64,000 nucleotides of DNA. Source: Lachnospiraceae bacterium (GTDB lineage Bacteria > Bacillota > Clostridia > Lachnospirales > Lachnospiraceae). This document shows, piece by piece, positions 35,485 to 44,757 of this stretch. Each line of letters begins with the position of its first letter. Position 1 is the stretch's first letter. The notes under the pieces are model-generated. The model did no database searches. It saw nothing but the letters and a program-made list of their open reading frames with translations, and had not been told where the DNA came from. The stretch is taken from positions 27,656-91,655 of the forward strand of contig JAFTFE010000134.1 of NCBI GenBank assembly GCA_017449765.1. The letters are read 5' to 3'. Position numbers and translations under genes: made by a program.

Positions 35485-37104
35485 TTAATTCTCAGAAGGG
35501 TTTATACCCTGCATATACTGCTGTAAAATTTGCCTATTGGCTTCAATATCCGGCACAAGCACCGCCATTCCGTCTACATTCTGTGCACTGTATGTTCCCT
35601 CAGCAGGCAGATAATAGCTTTGCATGCTTCCACCTCCCGACCGAACAAACGCAAGTGCTGATGTGAGTATACTTCTTACACCCATATCAGTAGTAATGTG
35701 CGGTGTGATACCGTCAAGAACTTTAAAGCCTTTTATTAAATGTCCACTCTTAATCTTATCTATTACAGCCATTATAACGATACGCTGCCTGTTCGTTCTA
35801 TCCCAATCGGAATTACCGACATGTCTGATTCTCGAATATCCTAAAACCTGACCTGCATTAAGAGTATTAACTCCCTCGTGGAGATTCCATACCTCTACAG
35901 CTACCTCATCAGTTGTTCCAAGCTCAGGATGCTGATTCAGATATGCTGCTTCTTCTGCCGTAAGTTCAATATCAAGGTCTCCAACGACGGTCATAGCTTC
36001 CATAAATCCGCCAAAATCTACTAAAGCATTACCATCAATCCTGATTCCGAGATTCTCTTCTATTGTCTGATCAAGTAAATCTATTCCTCCGTATGCAAAG
36101 GCTGCATTAATTCTATTATTACCATATCCCGGTATAGATACATACATATCTCTCATAATTGAAGTTAGTGCTACCGTATGTGTACGCTTATTAATACTGC
36201 ATAAAATAATTGTATCAGCTCTTTGTGTTCCCTGTCCCTCACGGGCATCCTGGCCTATAAGCAGTATATTAATTATTTCACCTTGAAAATTATCAGGTCT
36301 TTGCGAAACTACTGTCTCAACCCTGTCAAATTTCCTTATAGCCTTAACTGCTAATCCCACACCTAAGCCACATAAACATATTACTAAAATCAATAAAACA
36401 GCAATTAGCTTTAAAAAAGGATGCTTTTTCCTTTTTTTCTTCTTTTTTCCGTTATCATTATTTTGTTTGTTGTCCTGATTTTGTATATTTTTAGCGTTAC
36501 TCATAACCTGATTATAATAATTATTCGGTTCTCTCATCTGTAGTTTCTGCGCATCTTTTTTATTTGCGGCATTATTTTTATTGTTCATATTCATTTGTTG
36601 TTCATTTTTTTTACGGTGTTGTACATTTTGACTATGATTCTGAGCTTGATTATATTGCGGTTGTAAATTACTCCGATGTACCGGTTCAGTCTGATTACTA
36701 TACCCATTCTGCATCGGATTCTGTATGTTCTGATTAACATACCCATTCTGCATCGGATTCTGTATATTCTGATTAGCATACCCGTTTTGCATCGGATTCT
36801 GTATATTCTGATTAGCATATCCGTTTTGCATCGGATTTTGTACATTCTGAACATTATAACCTGATTGCATCGGGCTTTGAATACTTTGATTAGGATAATT
36901 TATTATGTTTTCAGAATTATCAGGTGCAAATGCACTGTCAACAAATGCGCTGTCAACAAATGCACTGTCATTAAGATATGAATTATCAGGTGTAAATGCA
37001 CTGTCTTCAAGATATGAAGTGTCCTCCATATGCATTTTAGCACGTTCTTCTGCCTGTATTCTTCTAAGCTCTTCCAATTGTCTAAGTTCTTCTTCCTTAG
37101 TCAT
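35485..37104 (-). CDS. LCP-family (LytR-CpsA-Psr) protein with Q/N-rich repeat N-terminus
   Basis: A 539-residue membrane protein. Residues 1-225 are cytosolic: an acidic start, DSAF-type repeats, then about four 13-residue units of the type NPMQNGYANQNIQ and a polar basic tract. A transmembrane segment (FLKLIAVLLILVICLCGLGV) follows, then an LCP domain (NILLIGQDAREGQGTQRADTI, TSIMRDMYVSIPGYGNNRINAAFAYGG, YSRIRHVG). LCP enzymes join teichoic-acid-like polymers to peptidoglycan. The ribosome site GGGAGGG lies 37 nt before the ATG, separated by a hairpin. It lies between rng and the toxin locus. Confidence 0.9.
   Translation of the reverse strand: MTKEEELRQLEELRRIQAEERAKMHMEDTSYLEDSAFTPDNSYLNDSAFVDSAFVDSAFAPDNSENIINYPNQSIQSPMQSGYNVQNVQNPMQNGYANQNIQNPMQNGYANQNIQNPMQNGYVNQNIQNPMQNGYSNQTEPVHRSNLQPQYNQAQNHSQNVQHRKKNEQQMNMNNKNNAANKKDAQKLQMREPNNYYNQVMSNAKNIQNQDNKQNNDNGKKKKKRKKHPFLKLIAVLLILVICLCGLGVGLAVKAIRKFDRVETVVSQRPDNFQGEIINILLIGQDAREGQGTQRADTIILCSINKRTHTVALTSIMRDMYVSIPGYGNNRINAAFAYGGIDLLDQTIEENLGIRIDGNALVDFGGFMEAMTVVGDLDIELTAEEAAYLNQHPELGTTDEVAVEVWNLHEGVNTLNAGQVLGYSRIRHVGNSDWDRTNRQRIVIMAVIDKIKSGHLIKGFKVLDGITPHITTDMGVRSILTSALAFVRSGGGSMQSYYLPAEGTYSAQNVDGMAVLVPDIEANRQILQQYMQGINPSEN
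36701..36870 (-). repeat. 39-bp tandem repeat inside the LCP gene
   Basis: About four in-frame 39-bp units (starts near 36701, 36740, 36779 and 36818), the last one degenerate. Each encodes 13 residues of the NPMQNGYxNQNIQ type. Repeat number may vary by slippage. Confidence 0.85.
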
Positions 37105-37113
37105 ATTTAATCA

Positions 37114-37138
37114 TTTAATACATTTTTGATGTATTAAA
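37114..37138 (-). promoter_or_regulatory. Hairpin between a distant ribosome site and the LCP start codon
   Basis: TTTAATACAT and ATGTATTAAA form a perfect 10-bp stem around five bases. On the minus strand GGGAGGG (37141-37147) lies just before it and the ATG (37104) about 9 nt after it. Folding the hairpin would bring the ribosome site to normal spacing. Confidence 0.55.
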
Positions 37139-37265
37139 CTCCCTCCCATTTTGTAAGATTATAATCTAAATTTGATACTTATTCGTATACTTATAACTGC
37201 TACATTATATGTCTATTATAATACTAAATCAACTGACATATTGCTAAAATTAACATAAATATTTA

Positions 37266-38435
37266 TTAATATTTTATTAAATGTGCCATCTCATGCAGAG
37301 GCTTTCTTATTTTTTTTCTTGTTAATTCCACGAGCCCAAGTTTAGTTATGTCAACCACGTTGGTTGGAATACTGTCCTTGGCAACATATTCATTCAAGTC
37401 ATCCATCAACATTTTATTATAATCAACATTTTTCATATTGATAAAATCAATTACTATAATTCCCGACAGATTTCTGAGTCTGATCTGTCTTGCAATCTCT
37501 TTTGCCGCTTCATTATTAATCTTATAAATATATTCCTCTGTATTATTTCCACGTATAGCCTTACCACTGTTCACATCAATAACCGTCATTGCCTCTGTTG
37601 GCTCTATAACCAGATATGCACCTGAATTTAAATACACTTTTTTATTAAGTGCCTTATCCGTAAGCGATTTTAGATTATACAGATTAGCCAAGCTGACCAT
37701 CTCATCATTATAAAGCCTTATATCAGCCTCATTATAATACTCTGCATACTCCTCATATATATCCTTATCATCAGTGACAACCTCTGTGTCTTCCCTGCCT
37801 GCATATTCATTCATGGATTTAATATATGCCGGCTCATTTATATATATTTTAGAATACGCCTTAAGATACCGCGCTCCATAAAGCATATCATCAAGCCTTG
37901 TGAGTAAAGCAATTATCTCATCCTTTATAACCTCATAAGCCGCACCTGCCGCATCGGTTCTTATAACAGCTCCATAGCTTATGTCACGACATTTTTTTAC
38001 AATATCAAATGCTTTAAGCGCATCTGCAAATACACTCTTTAATCTCTCTCTGACCTCATTTTCTTTGATTTTTGATGATATTCCAACCATCTCATAGGTA
38101 TGAATCACGACATTTTTACCGGTAAGTGAAATATCTGCTGTGACTGACGGCTGCTTGGTCTTTATGCTGTCCTTTGATATCTGAACAGGAATCAGACTTC
38201 CTATCTTAAGTTTCTCCTTGCCCCTATAATCTTCAAGTGACAGGTAACAGCTTAAATCTGCCGATACATCCACAAAAGCCGCATTTATATTATTTAGAAT
38301 ATTCGATACTCTGCCTACATATACATTGCCGAGTAATGAGTCCTCCTCATAGCAGTTAATATCTGTAAGCTTATTACCTTCAAAATAATATCCTATCTTC
38401 ACCTTATCCTTTTTTACAACGACAAAACGGTTCAT
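37266..38435 (-). CDS. rng: RNase E/G-family ribonuclease
   Basis: A 389-residue protein with an N-terminal S1 domain (LLGNVYVGRVSNILNNINAAFVDV) and the RNase E/G catalytic part (VIRTDAAGAAYEVIKDE, MTVIDVNSGKAIRG, RLRNLSGIIVIDFINMK, where the metal-binding Asp residues lie). It lacks the C-terminal zinc-link CPxC motif and is about 100 residues shorter than E. coli RNase G. It lies downstream of the DUF2344 gene; in related genomes this is followed directly by rplU, while here the LCP gene and toxin locus stand between. Confidence 0.92.
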   Translation of the reverse strand: MNRFVVVKKDKVKIGYYFEGNKLTDINCYEEDSLLGNVYVGRVSNILNNINAAFVDVSADLSCYLSLEDYRGKEKLKIGSLIPVQISKDSIKTKQPSVTADISLTGKNVVIHTYEMVGISSKIKENEVRERLKSVFADALKAFDIVKKCRDISYGAVIRTDAAGAAYEVIKDEIIALLTRLDDMLYGARYLKAYSKIYINEPAYIKSMNEYAGREDTEVVTDDKDIYEEYAEYYNEADIRLYNDEMVSLANLYNLKSLTDKALNKKVYLNSGAYLVIEPTEAMTVIDVNSGKAIRGNNTEEYIYKINNEAAKEIARQIRLRNLSGIIVIDFINMKNVDYNKMLMDDLNEYVAKDSIPTNVVDITKLGLVELTRKKIRKPLHEMAHLIKY

Positions 38436-38468
38436 AATATAAACTCTTTTCTGTAATAAATAACAATT

Positions 38469-39164
38469 CTAAAAATGTTTTCCTTCAGCAGAAAGCGGCT
38501 TTAAATCATCCTTTTCACCCATATATGTCTCAAGCCTGTGAATCATATAATCATATCTGTTGTATTCCACACCTGCCTCGTTGCAAAGTGCCTCTATAAC
38601 AAGCTCGGGTTTAAGATTTCCCCTACTGCCTGATTCAAGCAGCATATATATACCATCCTTATATACTTTTAAGTCATATATTAGCGGCTTTATATCCGTT
38701 AATTCTTCTTTTGATTTTGTCTTCTTTACCACATCTACCGAAAACTTATCCATCATTGATGTTATATTATCCTGCAAATGCTTAATTGTATCATTCTCAC
38801 ATTCTTCATTTCTGTAAATGTAATAATCAGATGCGGATACAAGTGCCATAGAAGGCTTCGCACTGTCCTCAAGCAAAACTATATCGTGAACCTTAATTCC
38901 ATCAGGCAGAGTATCATTAAGATTCTTCATCATATCCTCAGATGAAGTTATGGAATTAAACTCTCCGTCAAAATACTCTCCTTCGGAGGTCATACCAAGT
39001 GGCATTGGTGCGGCAAATGATATGATCTGGTGTGGGGAAAAGCCTTTGGAATATGAAACATCAAGCTTTGCACGTCTTATAGCCTTCTGAAAAAGCCTCA
39101 TTATATCAAGATGCCCAATGAATCTAAGTACACCCGTCTTCTCATACTTTATTCTTAGCTTCAA
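38469..39164 (-). CDS. TIGR03936-type radical-SAM-associated protein (DUF2344)
   Basis: About 231 residues, with the DUF2344 pattern KYEKTGVLRFIGHLDIMRLFQ, then SYSKGFSPHQIISFAAPMPLG. Its constant neighbour, a B12-binding radical SAM protein, is upstream, and the two overlap. AAGGAGG lies 8 nt before a TTG at 39164, so the longer frame to 39215 is rejected. Proteins of this family are thought to take part in tRNA or ribosomal modification with the radical SAM partner, but the reaction is not established. Confidence 0.88.
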   Translation of the reverse strand: MKLRIKYEKTGVLRFIGHLDIMRLFQKAIRRAKLDVSYSKGFSPHQIISFAAPMPLGMTSEGEYFDGEFNSITSSEDMMKNLNDTLPDGIKVHDIVLLEDSAKPSMALVSASDYYIYRNEECENDTIKHLQDNITSMMDKFSVDVVKKTKSKEELTDIKPLIYDLKVYKDGIYMLLESGSRGNLKPELVIEALCNEAGVEYNRYDYMIHRLETYMGEKDDLKPLSAEGKHF

Positions 39165-41016
39165 AACAGACACCTCCTTTGTATATGGCAGCACCACAGC
39201 CCGAACATCTTTCACGGCAGTTGGGAGTTACAACGCCATTTTTTGCATTTAACCACTCTTTAGTAAGAAAGCTTCTGCTTACGCCCACATCTATATGATC
39301 CCAAGGGAATACTTCATCTATATCACGCTCCCTTGATATATAAAAATCAATATCTATATTGTTTTCGGAAAATGCTTCATTATATCTTTCCATGGAGAAA
39401 AATTCGGTCCATGCATCATATATCGCACCCTTTTTATATACATCGTATATAACTTTGCCAAGTTTCCTGTCGCCTCTGGCAAGTATGCCCTCAAGCACAG
39501 TTATTTCGGCATCATGATAAGTAAATTTGAGACTTTTCTTATTCTTCTGATTTGCAAATGCATCTTTTACATAATAAGCTCGCCTTTTATATTCCTCAGG
39601 GCTTATCATAGGCGCCCATTGAAAAGGTGTAAAAGGCTTTGGCACAAAATAAGAAGAAGACGCATTAATCATAACTCTTCCGTTTCTTTTTTCCTTAGGA
39701 ACAGCATCAAAATACTCTTCTGATATCTTCTCAGCAAGTTCTGCAATACCAAGCAAATCCTCATCAGTTTCTGTTGGGAGTCCCATCATAAAATAAAGCT
39801 TAACCTTATCCCATCCACCTATAAACGCATCACGGCTTCCCTGTAATATATTCTCCTCTGTAATGCCCTTATTTATAACATCACGAAGCCTCTGTGTACC
39901 CGCTTCAGCTGCAAAGGTAAGTGAGCTTTTTTTGATATCCTGCACCTTGCTCATTACATCAAGTGAAAATGCATCTATTCTGAGAGACGGAAGTGAAACA
40001 TTTACGTGGTCAGTATCACGAAGTTCAATTAAAAACTGCAATAATTCATCCAGCTTTTCATAATCACTTGAGCTTAAGGAACTTAACGAAATCTCCTCAT
40101 AGCCTGTATTATCAAGCATTTCCTTAGCATATTTTTTAAGCATTTCGACATTTTTCTGTCTGGTAGGTCTGTATATCATACCCGCCTGACAGAAACGGCA
40201 TCCTCTTATACAGCCACGCATTATCTCAAGTGTAACCCTGTCCTGCGTAGCCCTGATATAAGGTACAACCGGCTTCATAGGATAAGGAACATTGTCAAAA
40301 TCCATAACAGCCTGCCATTTTATCTTAGAAGGCACATCATCATATAACGGCTTTATCTCACATATAGTACCATCCTGATTATATGAGACATCATACAGTG
40401 ACGGAACATATATACCCGGTATTTTTGCCGCCTCATGTAAAAAATCCTCTCTGCTCATATCGCTTGCCTTATATTCCTTGTATAAATCAAGCAGCTTATC
40501 ATATGATATTTCTCCCTCGCCGATATAAAACATATCAAAAAAATCTGCCAAAGGCTCGGGATTAACCACGCAAGGACCTCCGCCTATAACAAATGTATCA
40601 CCTTTTTTCCTATCCTTAGCCCATATCGGAATACCTGACAGCTCAATAACCTGAAGTATATTTGTATAACACATCTCATACTGAATGGTTATTCCAAGCC
40701 AGTCGAATTCATTTATCGGGGTCTGTGTCTCCAAAGAAAAAAGTCTGATATTTTCCTTTCGCATAATCTCATCCAAATCAGGCCACGGACTGTATACCCT
40801 CTCACAATAGGTATCCTCACGCCTGTTAAAGAAATCATACAATATCTGTATGCCAAGATATGACATTCCTATCTCATACACATCGGGAAAGCATACAGCG
40901 AATCTAATATCAATATCAGACAATTTCTTCTTAACTATATTTACTTCATTGCCTATATATCTTGCAGGCTTCTCAATATTCATTAAAATACGTTCTGAAA
41001 GTGCAAGCTTGCTCAT
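39142..41016 (-). CDS. TIGR03960-type B12-binding-domain radical SAM protein
   Basis: A 624-residue protein. The N-terminal part (AVCFPDVYEIGMSYLGIQILYDFFNR) is B12-domain-like, and the Fe-S site CIRGCRFCQ (Cx3Cx2C) starts the radical SAM barrel, followed by LSSLSSSDYEKLDELL and AAEAGTQRLRDVINKG. The C-terminus carries another cysteine cluster (CRERCSGCG). The longer frame to 41091 extends into the previous gene; ATG 41016 after AAGGA is right. It overlaps the DUF2344 gene by 23 nt and forms a conserved pair with it. Confidence 0.93.
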   Translation of the reverse strand: MSKLALSERILMNIEKPARYIGNEVNIVKKKLSDIDIRFAVCFPDVYEIGMSYLGIQILYDFFNRREDTYCERVYSPWPDLDEIMRKENIRLFSLETQTPINEFDWLGITIQYEMCYTNILQVIELSGIPIWAKDRKKGDTFVIGGGPCVVNPEPLADFFDMFYIGEGEISYDKLLDLYKEYKASDMSREDFLHEAAKIPGIYVPSLYDVSYNQDGTICEIKPLYDDVPSKIKWQAVMDFDNVPYPMKPVVPYIRATQDRVTLEIMRGCIRGCRFCQAGMIYRPTRQKNVEMLKKYAKEMLDNTGYEEISLSSLSSSDYEKLDELLQFLIELRDTDHVNVSLPSLRIDAFSLDVMSKVQDIKKSSLTFAAEAGTQRLRDVINKGITEENILQGSRDAFIGGWDKVKLYFMMGLPTETDEDLLGIAELAEKISEEYFDAVPKEKRNGRVMINASSSYFVPKPFTPFQWAPMISPEEYKRRAYYVKDAFANQKNKKSLKFTYHDAEITVLEGILARGDRKLGKVIYDVYKKGAIYDAWTEFFSMERYNEAFSENNIDIDFYISRERDIDEVFPWDHIDVGVSRSFLTKEWLNAKNGVVTPNCRERCSGCGAAIYKGGVCFEAKNKV

Positions 41017-41029
41017 AATATAATCCTTC

Positions 41030-42394
41030 TTAGTTTTTAAAGCTATGTATCGGCGCAGGTATTCTGCCGCCTCTGTTAATAAAAGCATCACAGGAATACT
41101 GATTTACGGGCATAATAGGTGCATAACCGAGCAAACCTCCGAACTGCGCCTTATCACCGACAGTCTTACCTATAACAGGAATTATCCTGACAGCAGTGGT
41201 CTTCTGGTTTACCATACCAAGAGCCATCTCATCAGCAATTATTCCCGATATGGTAGTAGCCTTGGTATCACCCGGTATCGCAATCATATCAAGTCCAACC
41301 GAACATACACAGGTCATCGCCTCAAGCTTCTCCAACGTAAGCGCACCTGCCGATACTGCATCTATCATACGCTGGTCTTCGCTCACAGGAATAAACGCGC
41401 CGCTTAATCCACCTACATAAGATGAAGCCATTACACCACCTTTTTTAACCTGATCATTAAGCATGGCAAGTGCTGCTGTTGTACCCGGTGCACCGGCATA
41501 TTCAAGACCTATCTCCTCAAGTATCTCTCCTACACTGTCACCTATAGCCGGTGTAGGCGCAAGTGATAAATCTATAATTCCAAACGGAACACCAAGCATC
41601 TCAGACGCTTCCTTTGCTACAAGCTGTCCGACTCTTGTAATCTTAAATGCTGTCTTCTTAATTGTCTCGCAAAGAACTTCAAAGTTTTCTCCTCTTACAT
41701 GTTCAATAGCCGCTTTTACAACTCCCGGTCCGCTGACGCCTACATTTATTATCCTGTCTGCCTCTGTTACACCATGAAAGGCTCCTGCCATAAACGGATT
41801 ATCATCCGGAGCATTACAGAATACTACGAACTTGGCACAGCCTATCGAGTCTGCATCCTTAGTAAGCTCCGCAGCTTCAAGAATTATCTCACCCAAAAGC
41901 TTTACCGCATCCATATTTATACCGGTCTTGGTTGAGCCTGTATTTACAGAGCTGCACACTCTGGATGTAGATGCGAGCGCCTTTGGTATGGAACGTATAA
42001 GAAGCTCATCAGCCTTAGTCATACCTTTGGAAACAAGCGCAGAATATCCACCTATGAAATTAACACCACAGGTAGTTGCCGCTTCATCGAGTGCTTTTGC
42101 AATCTCTATGAAATCCTCCTCACTCTTACATACTGAGCCACCCACCAAAGCAATAGGGGTAACCGATATACGCTTATTAACTATAGGTACACCGTATTTC
42201 TCAGCTATCTGATTACCTACAGAAACCAGATTTTTTGCAGAGTTTGTTATCTTCTCATATATTTTATCACAGGTATCCTTAACATCAGCTCCCACGCAAT
42301 CAAGCAGACTTATACCCATAGTGATGGTTCTGACATCAAGATTTAGCTTATGAATCATTTCATTTGTTTCAATAACTTCATTTATACTAATCAT
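41030..42394 (-). CDS. UPF0210/DUF711-family protein (PFL-like)
   Basis: A 454-residue protein with the UPF0210 start ([14 protein letters not shown]) and repeated conserved stretches ([55 protein letters not shown]). The fold is related to pyruvate-formate-lyase-like and other alpha/beta barrels; function is unknown. The ACT-domain gene 17 nt upstream is its constant partner. Confidence 0.9.
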   Translation of the reverse strand: MISINEVIETNEMIHKLNLDVRTITMGISLLDCVGADVKDTCDKIYEKITNSAKNLVSVGNQIAEKYGVPIVNKRISVTPIALVGGSVCKSEEDFIEIAKALDEAATTCGVNFIGGYSALVSKGMTKADELLIRSIPKALASTSRVCSSVNTGSTKTGINMDAVKLLGEIILEAAELTKDADSIGCAKFVVFCNAPDDNPFMAGAFHGVTEADRIINVGVSGPGVVKAAIEHVRGENFEVLCETIKKTAFKITRVGQLVAKEASEMLGVPFGIIDLSLAPTPAIGDSVGEILEEIGLEYAGAPGTTAALAMLNDQVKKGGVMASSYVGGLSGAFIPVSEDQRMIDAVSAGALTLEKLEAMTCVCSVGLDMIAIPGDTKATTISGIIADEMALGMVNQKTTAVRIIPVIGKTVGDKAQFGGLLGYAPIMPVNQYSCDAFINRGGRIPAPIHSFKN

Positions 42395-42411
42395 AATCCG
42401 TCTCCTATTTA

Positions 42412-42684
42412 CTATAATCTGTGCATCATATTGAATATCTCTTCACTCTGTGCCCTTATCTGCACACCGATTTCCTTACCCAGATCCACAAGTTCTTCAT
42501 TAATTCGTTCCTGATCCTTAGATGCTTCTGATATATCAACCACCATCATCATATTAAAATAACCGTCAACTATAGTCTGTGCTATATCAAGAATATTAAC
42601 ATTATTCTGTGAAAGATACACACATACCTTCGCTATAATACCCACTTTGTCCTTTCCAAGTACGGTAATAATTGTCTTTTTCAT
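42412..42684 (-). CDS. UPF0237 ACT-domain protein
   Basis: A 90-residue single ACT domain: [39 protein letters not shown], and the C-terminal [20 protein letters not shown]. It belongs to the family fused or paired with UPF0210. Amino-acid sensing is likely but not shown. GGAGG precedes the ATG. Confidence 0.92.
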   Translation of the reverse strand: MKKTIITVLGKDKVGIIAKVCVYLSQNNVNILDIAQTIVDGYFNMMMVVDISEASKDQERINEELVDLGKEIGVQIRAQSEEIFNMMHRL

Positions 42685-42741
42685 TTTTAATTCCTCCTAA
42701 TATATGTTACGCCCCTCACCTTCGTTCGGCGGCAAGTCGTC

Positions 42742-42784
42742 GCAGTGCATTTGAAGTTATGCTGCTTTGCAGCATAAGCACTGC
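42742..42784. repeat. Nested intergenic hairpin
   Basis: GCAGTGC/GCACTGC encloses a second stem TATGCTGC/GCAGCATA with loop TTT, the nine-base ATTTGAAGT lying between the two left arms. It fills the gap before the UPF0237 gene. A T run is missing, so it is not a standard terminator. Sequence on its left is GC-rich. Confidence 0.6.
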
Positions 42785-42786
42785 TC

Positions 42787-43584
42787 CTATATTTCAATTA
42801 ATTCACTTGACAAATCTCTGTCCGCCACACGCAAATTAAAATCTCTTACATCTTTTGTATACGGATTATCCTTAAGCTCTAATTTTACAGCCTCATAGGC
42901 AAGCTCAGGATAATTATTCTCTTTACTTAAATGTCCTAAAAATGAAACTTTTATATGTTCGTTTAAAATACTCTTTAATAGTCTGCCGCCTGCCTCATTG
43001 GACAGATGCCCGAATTTACTGAGTATCCTACGTTTTAATTCATAGGGATATGTACCGCATTCAAGCATTCTTATATCATGATTTGCCTCTACAATGAGTG
43101 CATCCGAATCTTTAAGTGAATCTATTATATATTCATCATAATCTCCCATATCCGTTGCTATAGATATTTTCTTGGAGTCATTATATAAGCTATAGCACAC
43201 AGGATCAACCGCATCATGCCATATTGAATGCGCTTCAACTCTGATATCGCCTATGTAGAATTCTTCATCAGGCTTAATCGAATTAAAAAGACTCAAATCA
43301 AAATCCCCGAGTGATGACATATTTGATAACTCACAGCAGGTTTCATGTGTGGCATAAATCGGTATTTCATTCTTTCTTGAAATTACTCCAAGAGTTCTCA
43401 CATGATCTATATGCTCATGTGTTATAAGAATTCCGTCAATATCCCCGAAGGTCATATCAGCGGATTTAAGTCCTTCTTCTATTTTCTTTCTGCTTACGCC
43501 GACATCTACAAGCACCGACGTTTTATCTGTCCCGACAAATGTGCAGTTACCGCTACTGCCACTTGCTATAGTCATAATCTTCAT
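42787..43584 (-). CDS. MBL-fold hydrolase, WalJ/YycJ-like
   Basis: A 265-residue metallo-beta-lactamase-fold protein with GSSGNCTFVG at the start, the metal motif THEHIDH, and later HDAVDPVCY and LGHLSKENN. These fit the YycJ (WalJ) 5'-exonuclease-like group, which in Bacillus is linked to the WalKR locus. No wal genes are near. GGAG precedes the ATG. Confidence 0.88.
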   Translation of the reverse strand: MKIMTIASGSSGNCTFVGTDKTSVLVDVGVSRKKIEEGLKSADMTFGDIDGILITHEHIDHVRTLGVISRKNEIPIYATHETCCELSNMSSLGDFDLSLFNSIKPDEEFYIGDIRVEAHSIWHDAVDPVCYSLYNDSKKISIATDMGDYDEYIIDSLKDSDALIVEANHDIRMLECGTYPYELKRRILSKFGHLSNEAGGRLLKSILNEHIKVSFLGHLSKENNYPELAYEAVKLELKDNPYTKDVRDFNLRVADRDLSSELIEI

Positions 43585-43647
43585 ATTTGCTCCAATAATT
43601 ATTATTTCAAACTTGTTTAATTACTATAAAATATATTATCAAGTCTG

Positions 43648-44757
43648 TCATACCTCTTTAAAAAACATATTTTTAAGTAACCTGTCCTGATAATCAGCTA
43701 TATTTACAAGTTGTACAACTTCTATTTTTTCCTTTAACAAATCTATTTCATCAATTAATTCATTGTCATTTAAAATCGTAAGTGCCCCTTTTAGAGACGA
43801 ATTACCGATTACATTAACCTTATCCTTAAATGCCTTGGGAATAAGACCAATATATACAGCGTTATCTATATTAAGATAATTACCAAAGCAGCCTGCTATA
43901 TAAATATTATCAACTTCATCATAAGATATTTTCGCTGCATCTGTTAATCCTTCTATGCCTGTTGCAATTGCAGCCTTAGCAAGAAGAATCTCTCTGACAG
44001 TATCTGAAGTAAGATGAACATTGCCTATCTTGGCACCGCTTTCAAGATATTCCTCTTTAAGTGAGCCTTCTTTACTTATAATCTTAGCTTTAACTCCAAG
44101 TGCTACGGCATCAATTGCCGATGAGCCATATACACCCTGTCTCTTTAAGCTCATTTCAAAAGCAGGACCGCAGGCGGCCGAAGTTGCATACATTTTACCC
44201 TTAACATTTAGTACAATCTCACCGTTTGTTCCCAAATCTATAAGAAGTGAATTGTATTTATTACTTAATCTTAAGTATAATATTCCTGACAGGATATCCC
44301 CGCCTATAAACGCACTCACACAGCCTGTGAGTATAACCTTACAGTCAGGCTTTACAACGCATTTATCCTTGAATAATTCTTTAGCTGATGTAATCACGGA
44401 TTTATCAAGTATGTGCTTATACGGACTTACACCTAAGCTTTCTATATCATATTCAAGCAGTATGCTAATCATTGTAGTATTTCCTGACAAACATACTGCA
44501 CTTATATCATCCGCTTTAAAATCATATTCCTTGGATGTATTAACTATTGCATCAACGATGTCAGATACAACCATATCTTTCATAACCGACAGAAATTTCT
44601 TATCACGCGTCGCAGTAAGTATACGATTAATCACATCGCGACCATATAAGGACTGCCTGTTCGGCATATCAGTATAAGCTACGACACTTTCCTTATCAGT
44701 ATCATAGAAAGCCATATTAATATTTGTTGTTCCTACATCAACAGCTAACTTAATCAT
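43648..44757 (-). CDS. ASKHA-type ATPase, RACo-like (DUF4445), no Fe-S domain
   Basis: A 369-residue ASKHA-fold protein: LAVDVGTTNINMAFYD (phosphate 1), CLSGNTTMISILL and LLIDLGTNGEIVLN (phosphate 2), and a C-terminal SGAKIGNVHLTSDTVREI and IYIAGCFGNYLN. This is the C-terminal part of the reductive activator of corrinoid proteins. The N-terminal 2Fe-2S ferredoxin domain of RACo is absent. Its ATG overlaps the ilvA stop by one base. No corrinoid protein is encoded nearby. Confidence 0.83.
   Translation of the reverse strand: MIKLAVDVGTTNINMAFYDTDKESVVAYTDMPNRQSLYGRDVINRILTATRDKKFLSVMKDMVVSDIVDAIVNTSKEYDFKADDISAVCLSGNTTMISILLEYDIESLGVSPYKHILDKSVITSAKELFKDKCVVKPDCKVILTGCVSAFIGGDILSGILYLRLSNKYNSLLIDLGTNGEIVLNVKGKMYATSAACGPAFEMSLKRQGVYGSSAIDAVALGVKAKIISKEGSLKEEYLESGAKIGNVHLTSDTVREILLAKAAIATGIEGLTDAAKISYDEVDNIYIAGCFGNYLNIDNAVYIGLIPKAFKDKVNVIGNSSLKGALTILNDNELIDEIDLLKEKIEVVQLVNIADYQDRLLKNMFFKEV

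Noticed and set aside
36701-36870. 39-bp repeats as a CRISPR or intergenic repeat
   Set aside because: They are in frame within the LCP gene, with units that encode 13 residues; no spacers.
44021-44677. A 218-codon plus-strand frame opposite the RACo-like gene
   Set aside because: Antisense shadow of a well supported ASKHA gene; no promoter or ribosome site.
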